The notes under the pieces: model-generated
The model's input: the letters and a program-made list of their open reading frames with translations, nothing else
Told to the model about the DNA's origin: nothing
Databases searched by the model: none
Shown: positions 1-6,326 of the stretch, piece after piece
Layout: every line of letters starts with the position of its first letter
How positions within the stretch are numbered: position 1 is the first letter of the stretch
Made by a program: the position numbers and the translations under genes
NCBI GenBank assembly: GCA_900550735.1
Contig: URTD01000066.1
Span: 1-9,504, forward strand
Length of the DNA: 9,504 bases
Reading direction: 5' to 3'
Source of the DNA: an uncultured Collinsella sp.
GTDB taxonomy: Bacteria > Actinomycetota > Coriobacteriia > Coriobacteriales > Coriobacteriaceae

Positions 1-351
1 CCGGCGAGAATACACAACGCCTTCGGCGCAGGCATAGATCATCGCTGTCTCGCGATTCGCCCCAAAGGTCACCTTCGCGCCCGCAGGCGCCAGCAGCTTA
101 AAAAACACACCGTGCACCAGCTCGTGCACGGCGAACGACGCCATTGAGATCGCAGCCAAGCCGACTATCCAGCCCACGACCGCCGTCCAACCGCCCGCGT
201 CAGCCGCATCCAAGTCCGCAGGCCCGCCCATAAGCATAAACACCGGCACCAGACACACGGCAAATGCGCCAAGCACGACCATCCCCCACACAAAGCAGGC
301 GTGCAGAAAATCCTCGTCTTCAAACGCATGTATGTTGGAAATCTCATTCAT
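1..351 (-). CDS. DUF3267-like membrane zincin (5' part)
   Basis: This is the first 117 codons of a minus-strand gene that leaves the window at position 1. I translated it by hand; it begins MNEISNIHAFEDEDF at the ATG at 351-349. A hydrophobic segment at about residues 17-42 and another at about 55-75 look like membrane helices. The second runs into HELVHGVFFK, an HExxH zinc-protease signature at residues 76-80. Two helices with HExxH at the end of the second are typical of the DUF3267 'putative zincin peptidase' family; the substrate is unknown. The rest of the domain, with any further zinc ligand, is outside the window. The Shine-Dalgarno is weak. A +1-shifted ATG at 347 opens a short competing frame (165-347) that lacks the HExxH. 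It is transcribed divergently from the synthetase-like gene. Family call is moderately sure; membrane location is likely. Confidence 0.68.
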   Translation of the reverse strand, partial: MNEISNIHAFEDEDFLHACFVWGMVVLGAFAVCLVPVFMLMGGPADLDAADAGGWTAVVGWIVGLAAISMASFAVHELVHGVFFKLLAPAGAKVTFGANRETAMIYACAEGVVYSRR

Positions 352-372
352 AGCATCTTAGGATAGCGCCCC

Positions 373-402
373 TGCCACGTACCCGTCCGCATGTGCGATA
401 AT
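373..402 (+). promoter_or_regulatory. candidate promoter of the synthetase-like gene
   Basis: An extended -10 element, TGCGATAAT (394-402), lies about 80 bp upstream of the ATG at 484, with a weak -35-like TGCCAC at 373-378 and an 18-bp spacer. The same 11-mer TGTGCGATAAT recurs upstream of degV. The predicted start near 409 gives a leader of about 75 nt. No other good -10 is seen between 352 and 483. Confidence 0.4.
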
Positions 403-483
403 GTCGAACGATATGCACGAATTGACCACCGCGCCGCCGAGCCCCACGCCCGGCTGCGCTCTCACCATATGCGAAGGAGTCCC

Positions 484-2634
484 ATGGCATCCAAATACTC
501 CATGAACGACCGTCCCAGCTGGCCTCGCCGCGCCATCGTTACCGCCGGCGAGCCCTACGGCAACAAGGGCCTTCACTTTGGCCACGTCGGCGGCGTCTTT
601 GTCCCGGCCGACTTCTTCGCCCGCTTCCTGCGCGACCGTCTGGGCCGCGAGAACGTCATCTTCACCTCGGGCACCGACTGCTACGGCTCGCCCATCATGG
701 AGAGCTACCGCAAGCTCAAGGAGAACGAGGGCTACGACAAGTCCATTAACGAGTACGTCGAGTCCAATCACTCCCGCCAAGCAGCGACCCTCAACAACTA
801 CAACATCAGCTGCGACATCTACGGCGGCTCGGGCCTTGAGCCGGCTGCGCAGATTCACAACGAGGTGACCGCCGAGATTATCAAGCGCCTGCACGAGCAG
901 GGCACCATCTCCAAGCGCTCCACGCTGCAGTTCTACGATGCCAAGGCCGGCACGTTCCTCAACGGCCGTCAGGTGATCGGCCGCTGCCCCATCCAGGGCT
1001 GCAAGTCCGAGAAGGCCTATGCCGACGAGTGCGACCTGGGCCACCAGTTTGAGCCCGAGGAGCTCATCGCGCCCAAGAGCCAGCTCACCGGCGAGGTGCC
1101 CGAGCTGCGCCCGGTCGACAACCTCTACTTCGACCTGCCGGCCTACCTCGACTTTATGAAAACCTATACCGCCAAGCTCGCCCAGAACCCGCAGGTTCGC
1201 TCCGTGGTCTCCAAGACCATGGAGGAGTGGCTGCTGCCGGCACAGCTCTACATCCAGAACAAGTTCCGCGAGGCCTTCGACGCCGTCGAGGACCAGCTGC
1301 CCGAGCACACCGTGCTGGAGCCCGAGGGCAACAAGAGCAGCTTTACCGTCACCTTCCCCAGCTGGAAGGAGCGCGACGACGCCCACGCGGTGCTCGCCAA
1401 CGGCGGCGTGCGCTTCCGCAGTGGCAAGGCGCTCGTGCCCTTCCGTATCACCGGCAACATCGACTGGGGCGTTCCGGTGCCCGAGGTCGACGGCGTTTCC
1501 GACGTCACCTGCTGGTGCTGGCCCGAAAGCCTGTGGGCGCCCATCAGCTACACCCGCACCGTACTCGCACGCGATGCCAAGGCCGCCGGCGTGACCGAGG
1601 GTGTCGCCGCCCAGGACGCCGCCCTCATGGGCGAGCCCGCCGCCGATTCCACGCAGGTACCCGCACCCACCTACCAGCACAGCTCGCTCGACTGGCGCGA
1701 CTGGTGGTGCTCGGACGACGCTCAGATTTACCAGTTCATCGGTCAGGACAACATCTACTTCTACTGCATCGCGCAGACCGCCATGTGGGAGGCCTTGGGC
1801 TGGGACCTCACGCAGAGCACCGTCAGCGCCTGCTACCACCTGCTCTACATGGGCAAAAAGGCCAGCTCGTCCTCGCAGACGCCTCCCCCGCCGGCAGACG
1901 ACCTACTCAACCACTACACCTGCGAGCAGATGCGTGCGCACTGGCTGTCGCTCGGCCTGTCCGAAAAGCCGGTGAGCTTTAGCCCCAAGGCATACGACAC
2001 GCGTGTGACCGGCAAGGACAAGGACGGCAACGAGGTGCGCGCCTGCGACGACAAGCGCGTTATCGATCCGGCCCTTAAGGAGAGCGCCCTTTTGACCGGC
2101 GTATTCAACCGTCTGGCCCGCAGCTGCTTCTACGGCGTCGCTGTCAAGGAAGGCGACGAGAGCCCCTATCGCAACGGCTGCATCCCCGCCGGTGCCGCCT
2201 CTGCCGCCGTGGTCGAGGCTGCCGAGCAGGCAGCTCTTGCCTTTGAGCAGGCCATGTACAAGTTCGAGACGCACCGCGCGCTTGCCGTGTGCGACGACTA
2301 CCTGCGCGCCGCCAACAAGCGCTGGAGCGACGCCTCCAAGGCCGCCAACAAGCTCGAGGGTAACGAGGCAGACGCCGCCATGACGCAGGCCCTCGTCGAC
2401 GCCTTTACCGAGCTGCGCGTAGCGACCGTCCTGATGCACGGTATTGTGCCGGCCGGCTGCGAGCTCATCTGCGAGTACTTCGACGTCGATCCGGTCGCTT
2501 TCTTTAGCTGGGATAACATCTTTGCCTCCACGGACGAGTTCGTAGAGAGCCTGGGCGAGAAGCCCGGAGACCACCGCGTGAAGCCGCTGCCCCCGCGCTT
2601 CGACTTCTTCAGCAAGCACGAGAGCCAGTACTAA
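484..2634 (+). CDS. methionyl-tRNA synthetase-like class I ligase with altered KMSKS loop
   Basis: The protein has 716 residues from the ATG at 484, chosen because AAGGAG (474-479) sits 4 nt upstream; the frame is open back to 391, but that start has no such site. It reads like MetRS along its length: the HIGH element is HFGH (31-34) in a Rossmann N-terminus; a zinc knuckle has C168, C173, C183 and probably H187 (C-x4-C-x9-C-x3-H instead of the usual CxxC pair); EELIAPKSQLTG (192-203) matches the post-knuckle MetRS motif; ITGNIDWGVPVPE (322-334) matches the ITRDxxWGxPVP motif with RD changed to GN; FIGQDNIYFYC (418-428) corresponds to FIGKDIxYFH. The KMSKS position reads GKKASSSSQTPPPP (457-470), losing the second lysine. 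A helical anticodon-binding-like domain spans about 530-665, with no EMAP-like tRNA-binding tail. It may be a paralogue with another role or an unusual active MetRS. The methyltransferase gene follows in the same direction after 40 bp. Confidence 0.8.
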   Translation: MASKYSMNDRPSWPRRAIVTAGEPYGNKGLHFGHVGGVFVPADFFARFLRDRLGRENVIFTSGTDCYGSPIMESYRKLKENEGYDKSINEYVESNHSRQAATLNNYNISCDIYGGSGLEPAAQIHNEVTAEIIKRLHEQGTISKRSTLQFYDAKAGTFLNGRQVIGRCPIQGCKSEKAYADECDLGHQFEPEELIAPKSQLTGEVPELRPVDNLYFDLPAYLDFMKTYTAKLAQNPQVRSVVSKTMEEWLLPAQLYIQNKFREAFDAVEDQLPEHTVLEPEGNKSSFTVTFPSWKERDDAHAVLANGGVRFRSGKALVPFRITGNIDWGVPVPEVDGVSDVTCWCWPESLWAPISYTRTVLARDAKAAGVTEGVAAQDAALMGEPAADSTQVPAPTYQHSSLDWRDWWCSDDAQIYQFIGQDNIYFYCIAQTAMWEALGWDLTQSTVSACYHLLYMGKKASSSSQTPPPPADDLLNHYTCEQMRAHWLSLGLSEKPVSFSPKAYDTRVTGKDKDGNEVRACDDKRVIDPALKESALLTGVFNRLARSCFYGVAVKEGDESPYRNGCIPAGAASAAVVEAAEQAALAFEQAMYKFETHRALAVCDDYLRAANKRWSDASKAANKLEGNEADAAMTQALVDAFTELRVATVLMHGIVPAGCELICEYFDVDPVAFFSWDNIFASTDEFVESLGEKPGDHRVKPLPPRFDFFSKHESQY

Positions 2635-2674
2635 AACAACACTCGACATGTAATGGAATGGGAAGGAAAGACGG

Positions 2675-3778
2675 ATGTCCAAGCCGCGTCGTCGTAAGCA
2701 GAAAAAGCAGGTCAAGCCCGAGCTCAAGCTCAGGCAATTTGCCGCCACCGAGCTTTCCGACCAGCTTGCCGCCCAACACTCCGCCGCCGACCTGCCGCGC
2801 TTTATGGTCGACACGGTCGCCGGCGCCTATGCCCCCACCGATGCCGAGCTCATGATCGAGGGCTTCGGCGCCGCGGCCACACGCCCGGTCACGCTGCGCG
2901 CCAACACGCTCAAGGCAACCGCCGAGGACATCGTTGCGGCGCTCGATGCCGCCGGCATCGCGCACCAAACCGTTACCTGGTATCCGGACGCCTTTATCCT
3001 GCCCGAGGCCCAGGTTTCCGACCTATGGGACCTCGACATCTACCGCGACGGCAAGATCTACCTACAGAGCCTGTCGTCCATGATGCCGCCTTTGGTGTTG
3101 GGCGCCCAGGCAGGCGAGGACATCCTGGACATGTGCGCAGCCCCTGGCGGCAAGACGACGCAGATCGCCGCCCTCACCCAGGGCCAGGCGCACCTCACAG
3201 CCTGCGAGATGAGCATTCCCCGCGCCGAAAAGCTCGAGTCAAACCTCCATCGCCAGGGTGCCAAAAACGTGCCCGTCATGCGCATCGACGCACGCGAGCT
3301 CGACGAGTTCTTCCGCTTTGACCGCATCCTGCTCGACGCTCCCTGCACCGGCACGGGCACCGTCATCAGCGGCAACGAGAAAAGCCTGCGCGGCCTGACC
3401 GAGCAGCTGCTGAGCAAGTGCGCCCGCTCGCAGCGCGCGCTTCTGGACCGCGCCATGGGAGCCCTCAAACCGGGCGGCACGCTCGTCTATTCGACCTGTT
3501 CAATCTTGCCGCAGGAAAACGAGGACGCCCTGCAAGAGGCCCTCGACAAGCATATGGACTGCGAGCTCATCCCCCTCGACGGCACGCCAAGCGAAAGTGA
3601 AGCACGCCGCGCCCAGGATGCCGGCGAGGAGCCGCATATCGAGAGCAACGCTCTCACCGAGGCCATCGCCGCGGGTCAGGTATCGGCCATCGCCAACGGC
3701 CTGCCCGGCACGCTCACCATTCCGCCTAGCCGCGACTTTGAGGGCTTCTACATTGCCCTGATCCGAAAACGCAGCTAG
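2675..3778 (+). CDS. NOL1/NOP2/Sun-family rRNA cytosine-C5 methyltransferase
   Basis: This 367-aa S-adenosylmethionine-dependent RNA m5C methyltransferase probably modifies 16S rRNA. Motif I DMCAAPGGK (152-160) binds the cofactor, motif IV LLDAPCTGTGT (219-229) carries the conserved Pro-Cys (C224), and motif VI VYSTCS (271-276) carries the nucleophilic Cys275. The N-terminal part (about 40-145) resembles the small RNA-binding lobe before the Rossmann fold in RsmF and RsmB. There is no NusB-like domain as in full-length RsmB, and the C-terminus lacks the long extension of E. coli RsmF (YebU), so I give no symbol. The C-terminal PPSRDFEGFYIALI (350-363) is the usual closing motif 'D..GFF.A'. 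The very basic start (KPRRRKQKKQVK) suits RNA contact. AAGGAA (2663-2668) lies 6 nt before the ATG. It is 40 bp from the preceding gene with no terminator, so probably co-transcribed. Confidence 0.9.
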   Translation: MSKPRRRKQKKQVKPELKLRQFAATELSDQLAAQHSAADLPRFMVDTVAGAYAPTDAELMIEGFGAAATRPVTLRANTLKATAEDIVAALDAAGIAHQTVTWYPDAFILPEAQVSDLWDLDIYRDGKIYLQSLSSMMPPLVLGAQAGEDILDMCAAPGGKTTQIAALTQGQAHLTACEMSIPRAEKLESNLHRQGAKNVPVMRIDARELDEFFRFDRILLDAPCTGTGTVISGNEKSLRGLTEQLLSKCARSQRALLDRAMGALKPGGTLVYSTCSILPQENEDALQEALDKHMDCELIPLDGTPSESEARRAQDAGEEPHIESNALTEAIAAGQVSAIANGLPGTLTIPPSRDFEGFYIALIRKRS

Positions 3779-3816
3779 CGCACGGATCCAAAACTCAACA
3801 AGCTATCTCTGTGCGC
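3778..3816. terminator. possible bidirectional terminator between convergent genes
   Basis: GCGCACGGA (3778-3786) can pair with TCTGTGCGC (3808-3816), giving 9 pairs with one G-U and a 21-nt loop. It starts in the methyltransferase stop codon and covers the end of the convergent small gene. Only short T runs follow: TTT at 3818-3820 on the plus side and a TTTT about 10 nt beyond on the minus side. The large loop and weak T tracts make this tentative. Confidence 0.3.
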
Positions 3817-3973
3817 GTTTGCCCTGCTGGTCACGATGTTGTTTAAGCGTCGCGCGCTCTTTGCGTTCGGCCCTTTTGCCCTTAATGGCCGTGACCACAA
3901 AGTAGATGACCGCGGCGGCTATGATTGCGCCCACGCATAGGCCAATCGAGCCCAACATTGCCGAAAATTCCAT
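3803..3973 (-). CDS. small single-pass membrane protein, 56 aa
   Basis: This hand-translated short gene begins MEFSAMLGSIGLCVGAIIAA and ends in GKRAQR-stop. An N-terminal hydrophobic helix at about residues 7-30 is followed by a strongly basic, highly charged tail (31-56, rich in K, R, E and Q). By the positive-inside rule the tail should be cytoplasmic. AGAGGTG (plus 3981-3987) lies 7 nt upstream of the ATG at 3973-3971, a good ribosome site, and an extended -10 stands further upstream. It converges on the methyltransferase gene, with 24 bp between stop codons. I do not recognise the family; such proteins are often small membrane or stress peptides, but nothing here shows a function. Evidence for being a real gene is the ribosome site, the clean membrane-helix-plus-basic-tail pattern and the fit in an otherwise empty gap. 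Confidence 0.65.
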   Translation of the reverse strand: MEFSAMLGSIGLCVGAIIAAAVIYFVVTAIKGKRAERKERATLKQHRDQQGKRAQR

Positions 3974-4005
3974 ACCGCGTCACCTCTCTTTTAAACGGGA
4001 CTTTC

Positions 4006-4014
4006 AAGATAGCA
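4006..4014 (-). promoter_or_regulatory. candidate extended -10 for the 56-aa gene
   Basis: On the minus strand TGCTATCTT (plus 4014 to 4006) is an extended -10 element, about 33 nt upstream of the small membrane protein's ATG. No convincing -35 is seen 17 bp further up, which is tolerable for an extended -10. The predicted transcript would start close to the ribosome site. Confidence 0.35.
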
Positions 4015-4149
4015 CCTCGATACCCGCCACCACAGCTCCTTCACGTTCGCCGGCCCTTCGGTCTAACGGATGGCGCGGCGGGGAAAAATCAACTCGTCAA
4101 ACGATTTAGCATTCGCAATTCCGGCTGCATAGCGCCGGCCGTTATCACA

Positions 4150-4155
4150 TAGAAT
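4150..4155 (+). promoter_or_regulatory. candidate -10 just upstream of the TIM-barrel gene
   Basis: TAGAAT differs from the -10 consensus at one base and ends 9 bp before the ATG at 4165. If used, transcription would start at or within a few bases of the start codon, giving a leaderless or nearly leaderless mRNA. This would fit the lack of a purine-rich ribosome site before this gene. There is no good -35; a short inverted repeat CCGGC/GCCGG (4121-4125 and 4134-4138) sits where one would be. Confidence 0.3.
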
Positions 4156-4164
4156 CGAGCCTCC

Positions 4165-5256
4165 ATGGATACCCTCAACGATCTAAATGAGCGCGTCGAC
4201 GCCTTCGTCGGCACCAGCTCCTTCGACACGCCTGCCGCGGCAAACGACCAAGCTCCCATCGATGTGCCCGCCGAGGTTCACGAGGACATCGTCGCCTCGG
4301 TCGATTTCTCCGAGGTCGAGCTCGCAGACGAGTTCACCGAGCCCCAGGTAGCCGTGACCCCCAACGGACTGCTCCCCATGGAGCCACTGCCCATCGACGG
4401 ACGTTTGCGCAAGGCGGCCCTTCGCATGCCCGACGAGATCGAGGAGGCCAGCGGCTTTACGCTCTTCGGCCGCCGCATCAAGTCGCTCATTTACACCACC
4501 GATGTCGCGGTTATCCGCAACTCCAACGCCGATGCCGTCTTTGCCGTTTACCCCTTCACGCCGCAGCCGGCCATTACGCAGGCACTGTTGACCGTCGCCG
4601 AGTGCCCGGTCTTTGTAGGCGTGGGCGGCGGAACTACGACCGGTAAGCGCTCCGTGCAGATGGCAGCCGTCTCCGAGATGCAGGGCGCGGCGGGCTGCGT
4701 GGTCAACTCCCCCGCCACCGCCGGGATGGTCGAGCACATCACCAACATCGCCGACATCCCTGTCATCGCCACGGTCGTACGTTGCGACGACGATGCGCAT
4801 GCCAAGGTGCGCGCCGGAGCCAAGATTCTCAACATCGCGGCCGGCAAAAACACACCGCAGGTCCTACGCGAGCTGCGCGAGCACTATCCCAACCTGCCGC
4901 TCATCGCGCCGGGCGGCAAGACGCCCGAGAGCATCCGCGAAACCATCGCCGCCGGCGCCAACGCCATCATCTGGACGCCGCCTTCGGCCCAGCAGCTACA
5001 GGCCGACATGATGCAACGCTATCGCAAGATGAAGGAAGACGCCACACCTGTCATCTCGCGCGACGATGTGCCCATTATCGACCAGGTCGCCGCCGCCGAG
5101 GTCAGCCAGGTCGAGAATATGAATCCCGACGTGCCGATTCCCGACGAAGTCATCGAGCGCGTCGCTTCGATCCACGAGCGCGTCGAGGAGCATCGCGCCA
5201 ACCGCGGCCTCAAGCCGTCACTGCACGGCTTTTTCTTCCGCGGAAAGAAGCACTAG
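4165..5256 (+). CDS. TIM-barrel (KDPG-aldolase/ThiG-like) protein of unknown function
   Basis: This 363-aa soluble protein has three parts. Residues 1-75 are acidic and Pro/Ala-rich, probably disordered. Residues about 95-285 show the alternating strand-helix pattern of a phosphate-binding beta/alpha barrel: TTDVAVIRNSNADAVFAVYPF, then CPVFVGVGGGTTTGKRS (147-163, glycine-rich loop), IPVIATVVR (198-206), AGAKILNIAAG (217-227), LPLIAPGGKTPESIRETIAAG (244-264) and ANAIIWTPPSA (265-275). The 'PxIAPGGKTPESIxxxIxAGAxAI' segment resembles the phosphate-binding end of KDPG aldolase and ThiG-like barrels. Residues 290-363 form a charged, helical, basic-ended tail. I see no clear catalytic lysine assignment, so no reaction is given. 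The ATG at 4165 is the first start after an in-frame TAG at 4150 and has no good Shine-Dalgarno. It stands as a single-gene unit closed by a strong terminator. The barrel fold is fairly sure; the function is not known. Confidence 0.75.
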   Translation: MDTLNDLNERVDAFVGTSSFDTPAAANDQAPIDVPAEVHEDIVASVDFSEVELADEFTEPQVAVTPNGLLPMEPLPIDGRLRKAALRMPDEIEEASGFTLFGRRIKSLIYTTDVAVIRNSNADAVFAVYPFTPQPAITQALLTVAECPVFVGVGGGTTTGKRSVQMAAVSEMQGAAGCVVNSPATAGMVEHITNIADIPVIATVVRCDDDAHAKVRAGAKILNIAAGKNTPQVLRELREHYPNLPLIAPGGKTPESIRETIAAGANAIIWTPPSAQQLQADMMQRYRKMKEDATPVISRDDVPIIDQVAAAEVSQVENMNPDVPIPDEVIERVASIHERVEEHRANRGLKPSLHGFFFRGKKH

Positions 5257-5267
5257 CAAAACATCTT

Positions 5268-5305
5268 GGCCCGCCCCACAAACGTGAGGCGGGCCGTTTT
5301 CGTTT
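5268..5305 (+). terminator. strong intrinsic terminator after the TIM-barrel gene
   Basis: GGCCCGCC (5268-5275) pairs perfectly with GGCGGGCC (5288-5295). After a C/A mismatch, CAC (5277-5279) pairs with GTG (5284-5286), leaving an AAAC loop. The stem is followed by GTTTTCGTTT. It starts 11 bp after the stop codon. In the other direction TTTT lies just beyond the stem, so it may also stop transcription from the convergent degV gene. Confidence 0.88.
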
Positions 5306-5336
5306 GAGCAATCATGCAGCGACGTGATGGGGCAAA

Positions 5337-6227
5337 TTAATCCACGCGCTTGTCGCCCATAAAGAAGAGCGCCACCGTACCAGGTCCGGTATGCGAGCCA
5401 ATCAGAGTACCGATGTCATTGATCTCAATCTTGCCTTTAAGCTGCGGAACCTGTTCCCCAATCAGCGCCGCAACTGCCTCGGCATCCTCACGGCACGCCG
5501 AGTGCGACATGATGCACTTACCCGAATAATCCACACCGTCCTGCACGTGTGCCATCATGGTCTTGGCCATCTCGGAAATCGCGCGCTTCTTAGTGCGAAT
5601 CTTCTCACGTGGCGACAGCTTACCTTCGCAATCGACCGTCATAAGCGGGCAAATCTTAAGCGCCGTGCCGATGATCGCGCTCGCAGCCGAAATGCGACCG
5701 CCTCGTAGGTAGCTCGACAGATCGGTCGAGAAGAACCAGTGGTGCAGGTTGAGTTTGTGCTCCTCGATCCAGGCAGCCGTCTCGTCGAGTGAAGCCCCGC
5801 TATCGCGCACGTCGGAGGCATATTCCAGCAACAGGCCAAAGCCCGAAGACGCCCCCAGCGAATCGATGACGCGCACCTTGCCGCCCTGGGGATAGCGATC
5901 CGCGAGCATCTGCGCCGCGACGCAGGCCGATCCATACGTGCCCGAAATACCCGACGACAACGTCAGGTGCAGCACGTCTTTACCCTCGGCAACAAACGGC
6001 TCCCAAAACTCCTCGTACTCGCCCACGCTCACCTGAGACGTCTTGGGCATGGCGCCCGCGGCAATCTGGGCAAAAAACTTGTCCGGCGTAATCGACTGAT
6101 ACAGATCGTCCGTATAGACAACATCGTCGATCTCGTAATGAAAACACACGACAGGGATATTGCGCGACGCAAAGAACTCACGGGTTCGGTCGGCGGCGGA
6201 TTCACAGGTCAGGACATAATCACTCAT
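5337..6227 (-). CDS. DegV-family fatty-acid-binding protein
   Basis: The protein has 296 aa from the ATG at 6227-6225 (MSDYVLTCES). An upstream in-frame ATG at 6245 is less likely because AAGGAG (plus 6234-6239) lies between the two, 6 nt before the chosen start. DegV proteins are two-domain cytosolic proteins that hold a long-chain fatty acid; in Firmicutes they act as FakB, presenting it to the kinase FakA for phospholipid synthesis. Visible signatures are PKTSQVSVGEYEEFW (61-75) with the TSQ lipid-carboxylate site, LTLSSGISGTYGSA (88-101), VIDSLGASSGFG (120-131), SSYLRGGRIS (171-180), KICPLMTVDCEGKL (191-204) and the closing HTGPGTVALFF (279-289). Length is normal for the family (about 280-300). 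No kinase gene is in view, so a FakB role is inference. It is a single-gene unit converging on the terminator at 5268-5305. Confidence 0.92.
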   Translation of the reverse strand: MSDYVLTCESAADRTREFFASRNIPVVCFHYEIDDVVYTDDLYQSITPDKFFAQIAAGAMPKTSQVSVGEYEEFWEPFVAEGKDVLHLTLSSGISGTYGSACVAAQMLADRYPQGGKVRVIDSLGASSGFGLLLEYASDVRDSGASLDETAAWIEEHKLNLHHWFFSTDLSSYLRGGRISAASAIIGTALKICPLMTVDCEGKLSPREKIRTKKRAISEMAKTMMAHVQDGVDYSGKCIMSHSACREDAEAVAALIGEQVPQLKGKIEINDIGTLIGSHTGPGTVALFFMGDKRVD

Positions 6228-6255
6228 ATGAGGCTCCTTACTCATTGCTGCGCAA

Positions 6256-6264
6256 ATTATCGCA
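6256..6264 (-). promoter_or_regulatory. degV promoter, extended -10
   Basis: On the minus strand TGCGATAAT (plus 6264 to 6256) is an extended -10 about 29 nt upstream of the preferred degV ATG, giving a leader of about 20-25 nt containing AAGGAG. The -35 region (about 6279-6284) is weak. The 11-mer TGTGCGATAAT is identical to that before the synthetase-like gene. Confidence 0.5.
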
Positions 6265-6289
6265 CAGTGAGCCTACATGCGGTACATAT

Positions 6290-6326
6290 GTCCACTATTT
6301 ACCAAATCGAACCAAAAATAGTGAAC
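6290..6326. repeat. inverted repeat upstream of degV
   Basis: CACTATTT (6293-6300) and AAATAGTG (6316-6323) form a perfect 8-bp inverted repeat around a 15-nt spacer. Allowing one mismatch it extends to 11 bp (GTCCACTATTT with AAATAGTGAAC). It sits just upstream of the degV -35 region and at the far end of the fbp upstream region, a suitable place for a regulator operator. It has no T tract, so it is not a terminator. Confidence 0.55.

Noticed and set aside
358..1839. 493-aa open frame on the minus strand opposite the synthetase-like gene
   Set aside because: It is a mirror frame caused by high GC. Its translation is Val/Gly/Ala/Leu-rich with no recognisable domain, while the plus strand carries clear MetRS motifs and a ribosome site.
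1903..2814. 303-aa minus-strand open frame across the end of the synthetase-like gene and the start of the methyltransferase gene
   Set aside because: It overlaps two well-supported genes and has no domain-like sequence or ribosome site; composition artefact.
4183..4800. 205-aa minus-strand open frame opposite the TIM-barrel gene
   Set aside because: Low-complexity Gly/Asp/Val-rich translation; shadow of the plus-strand gene.
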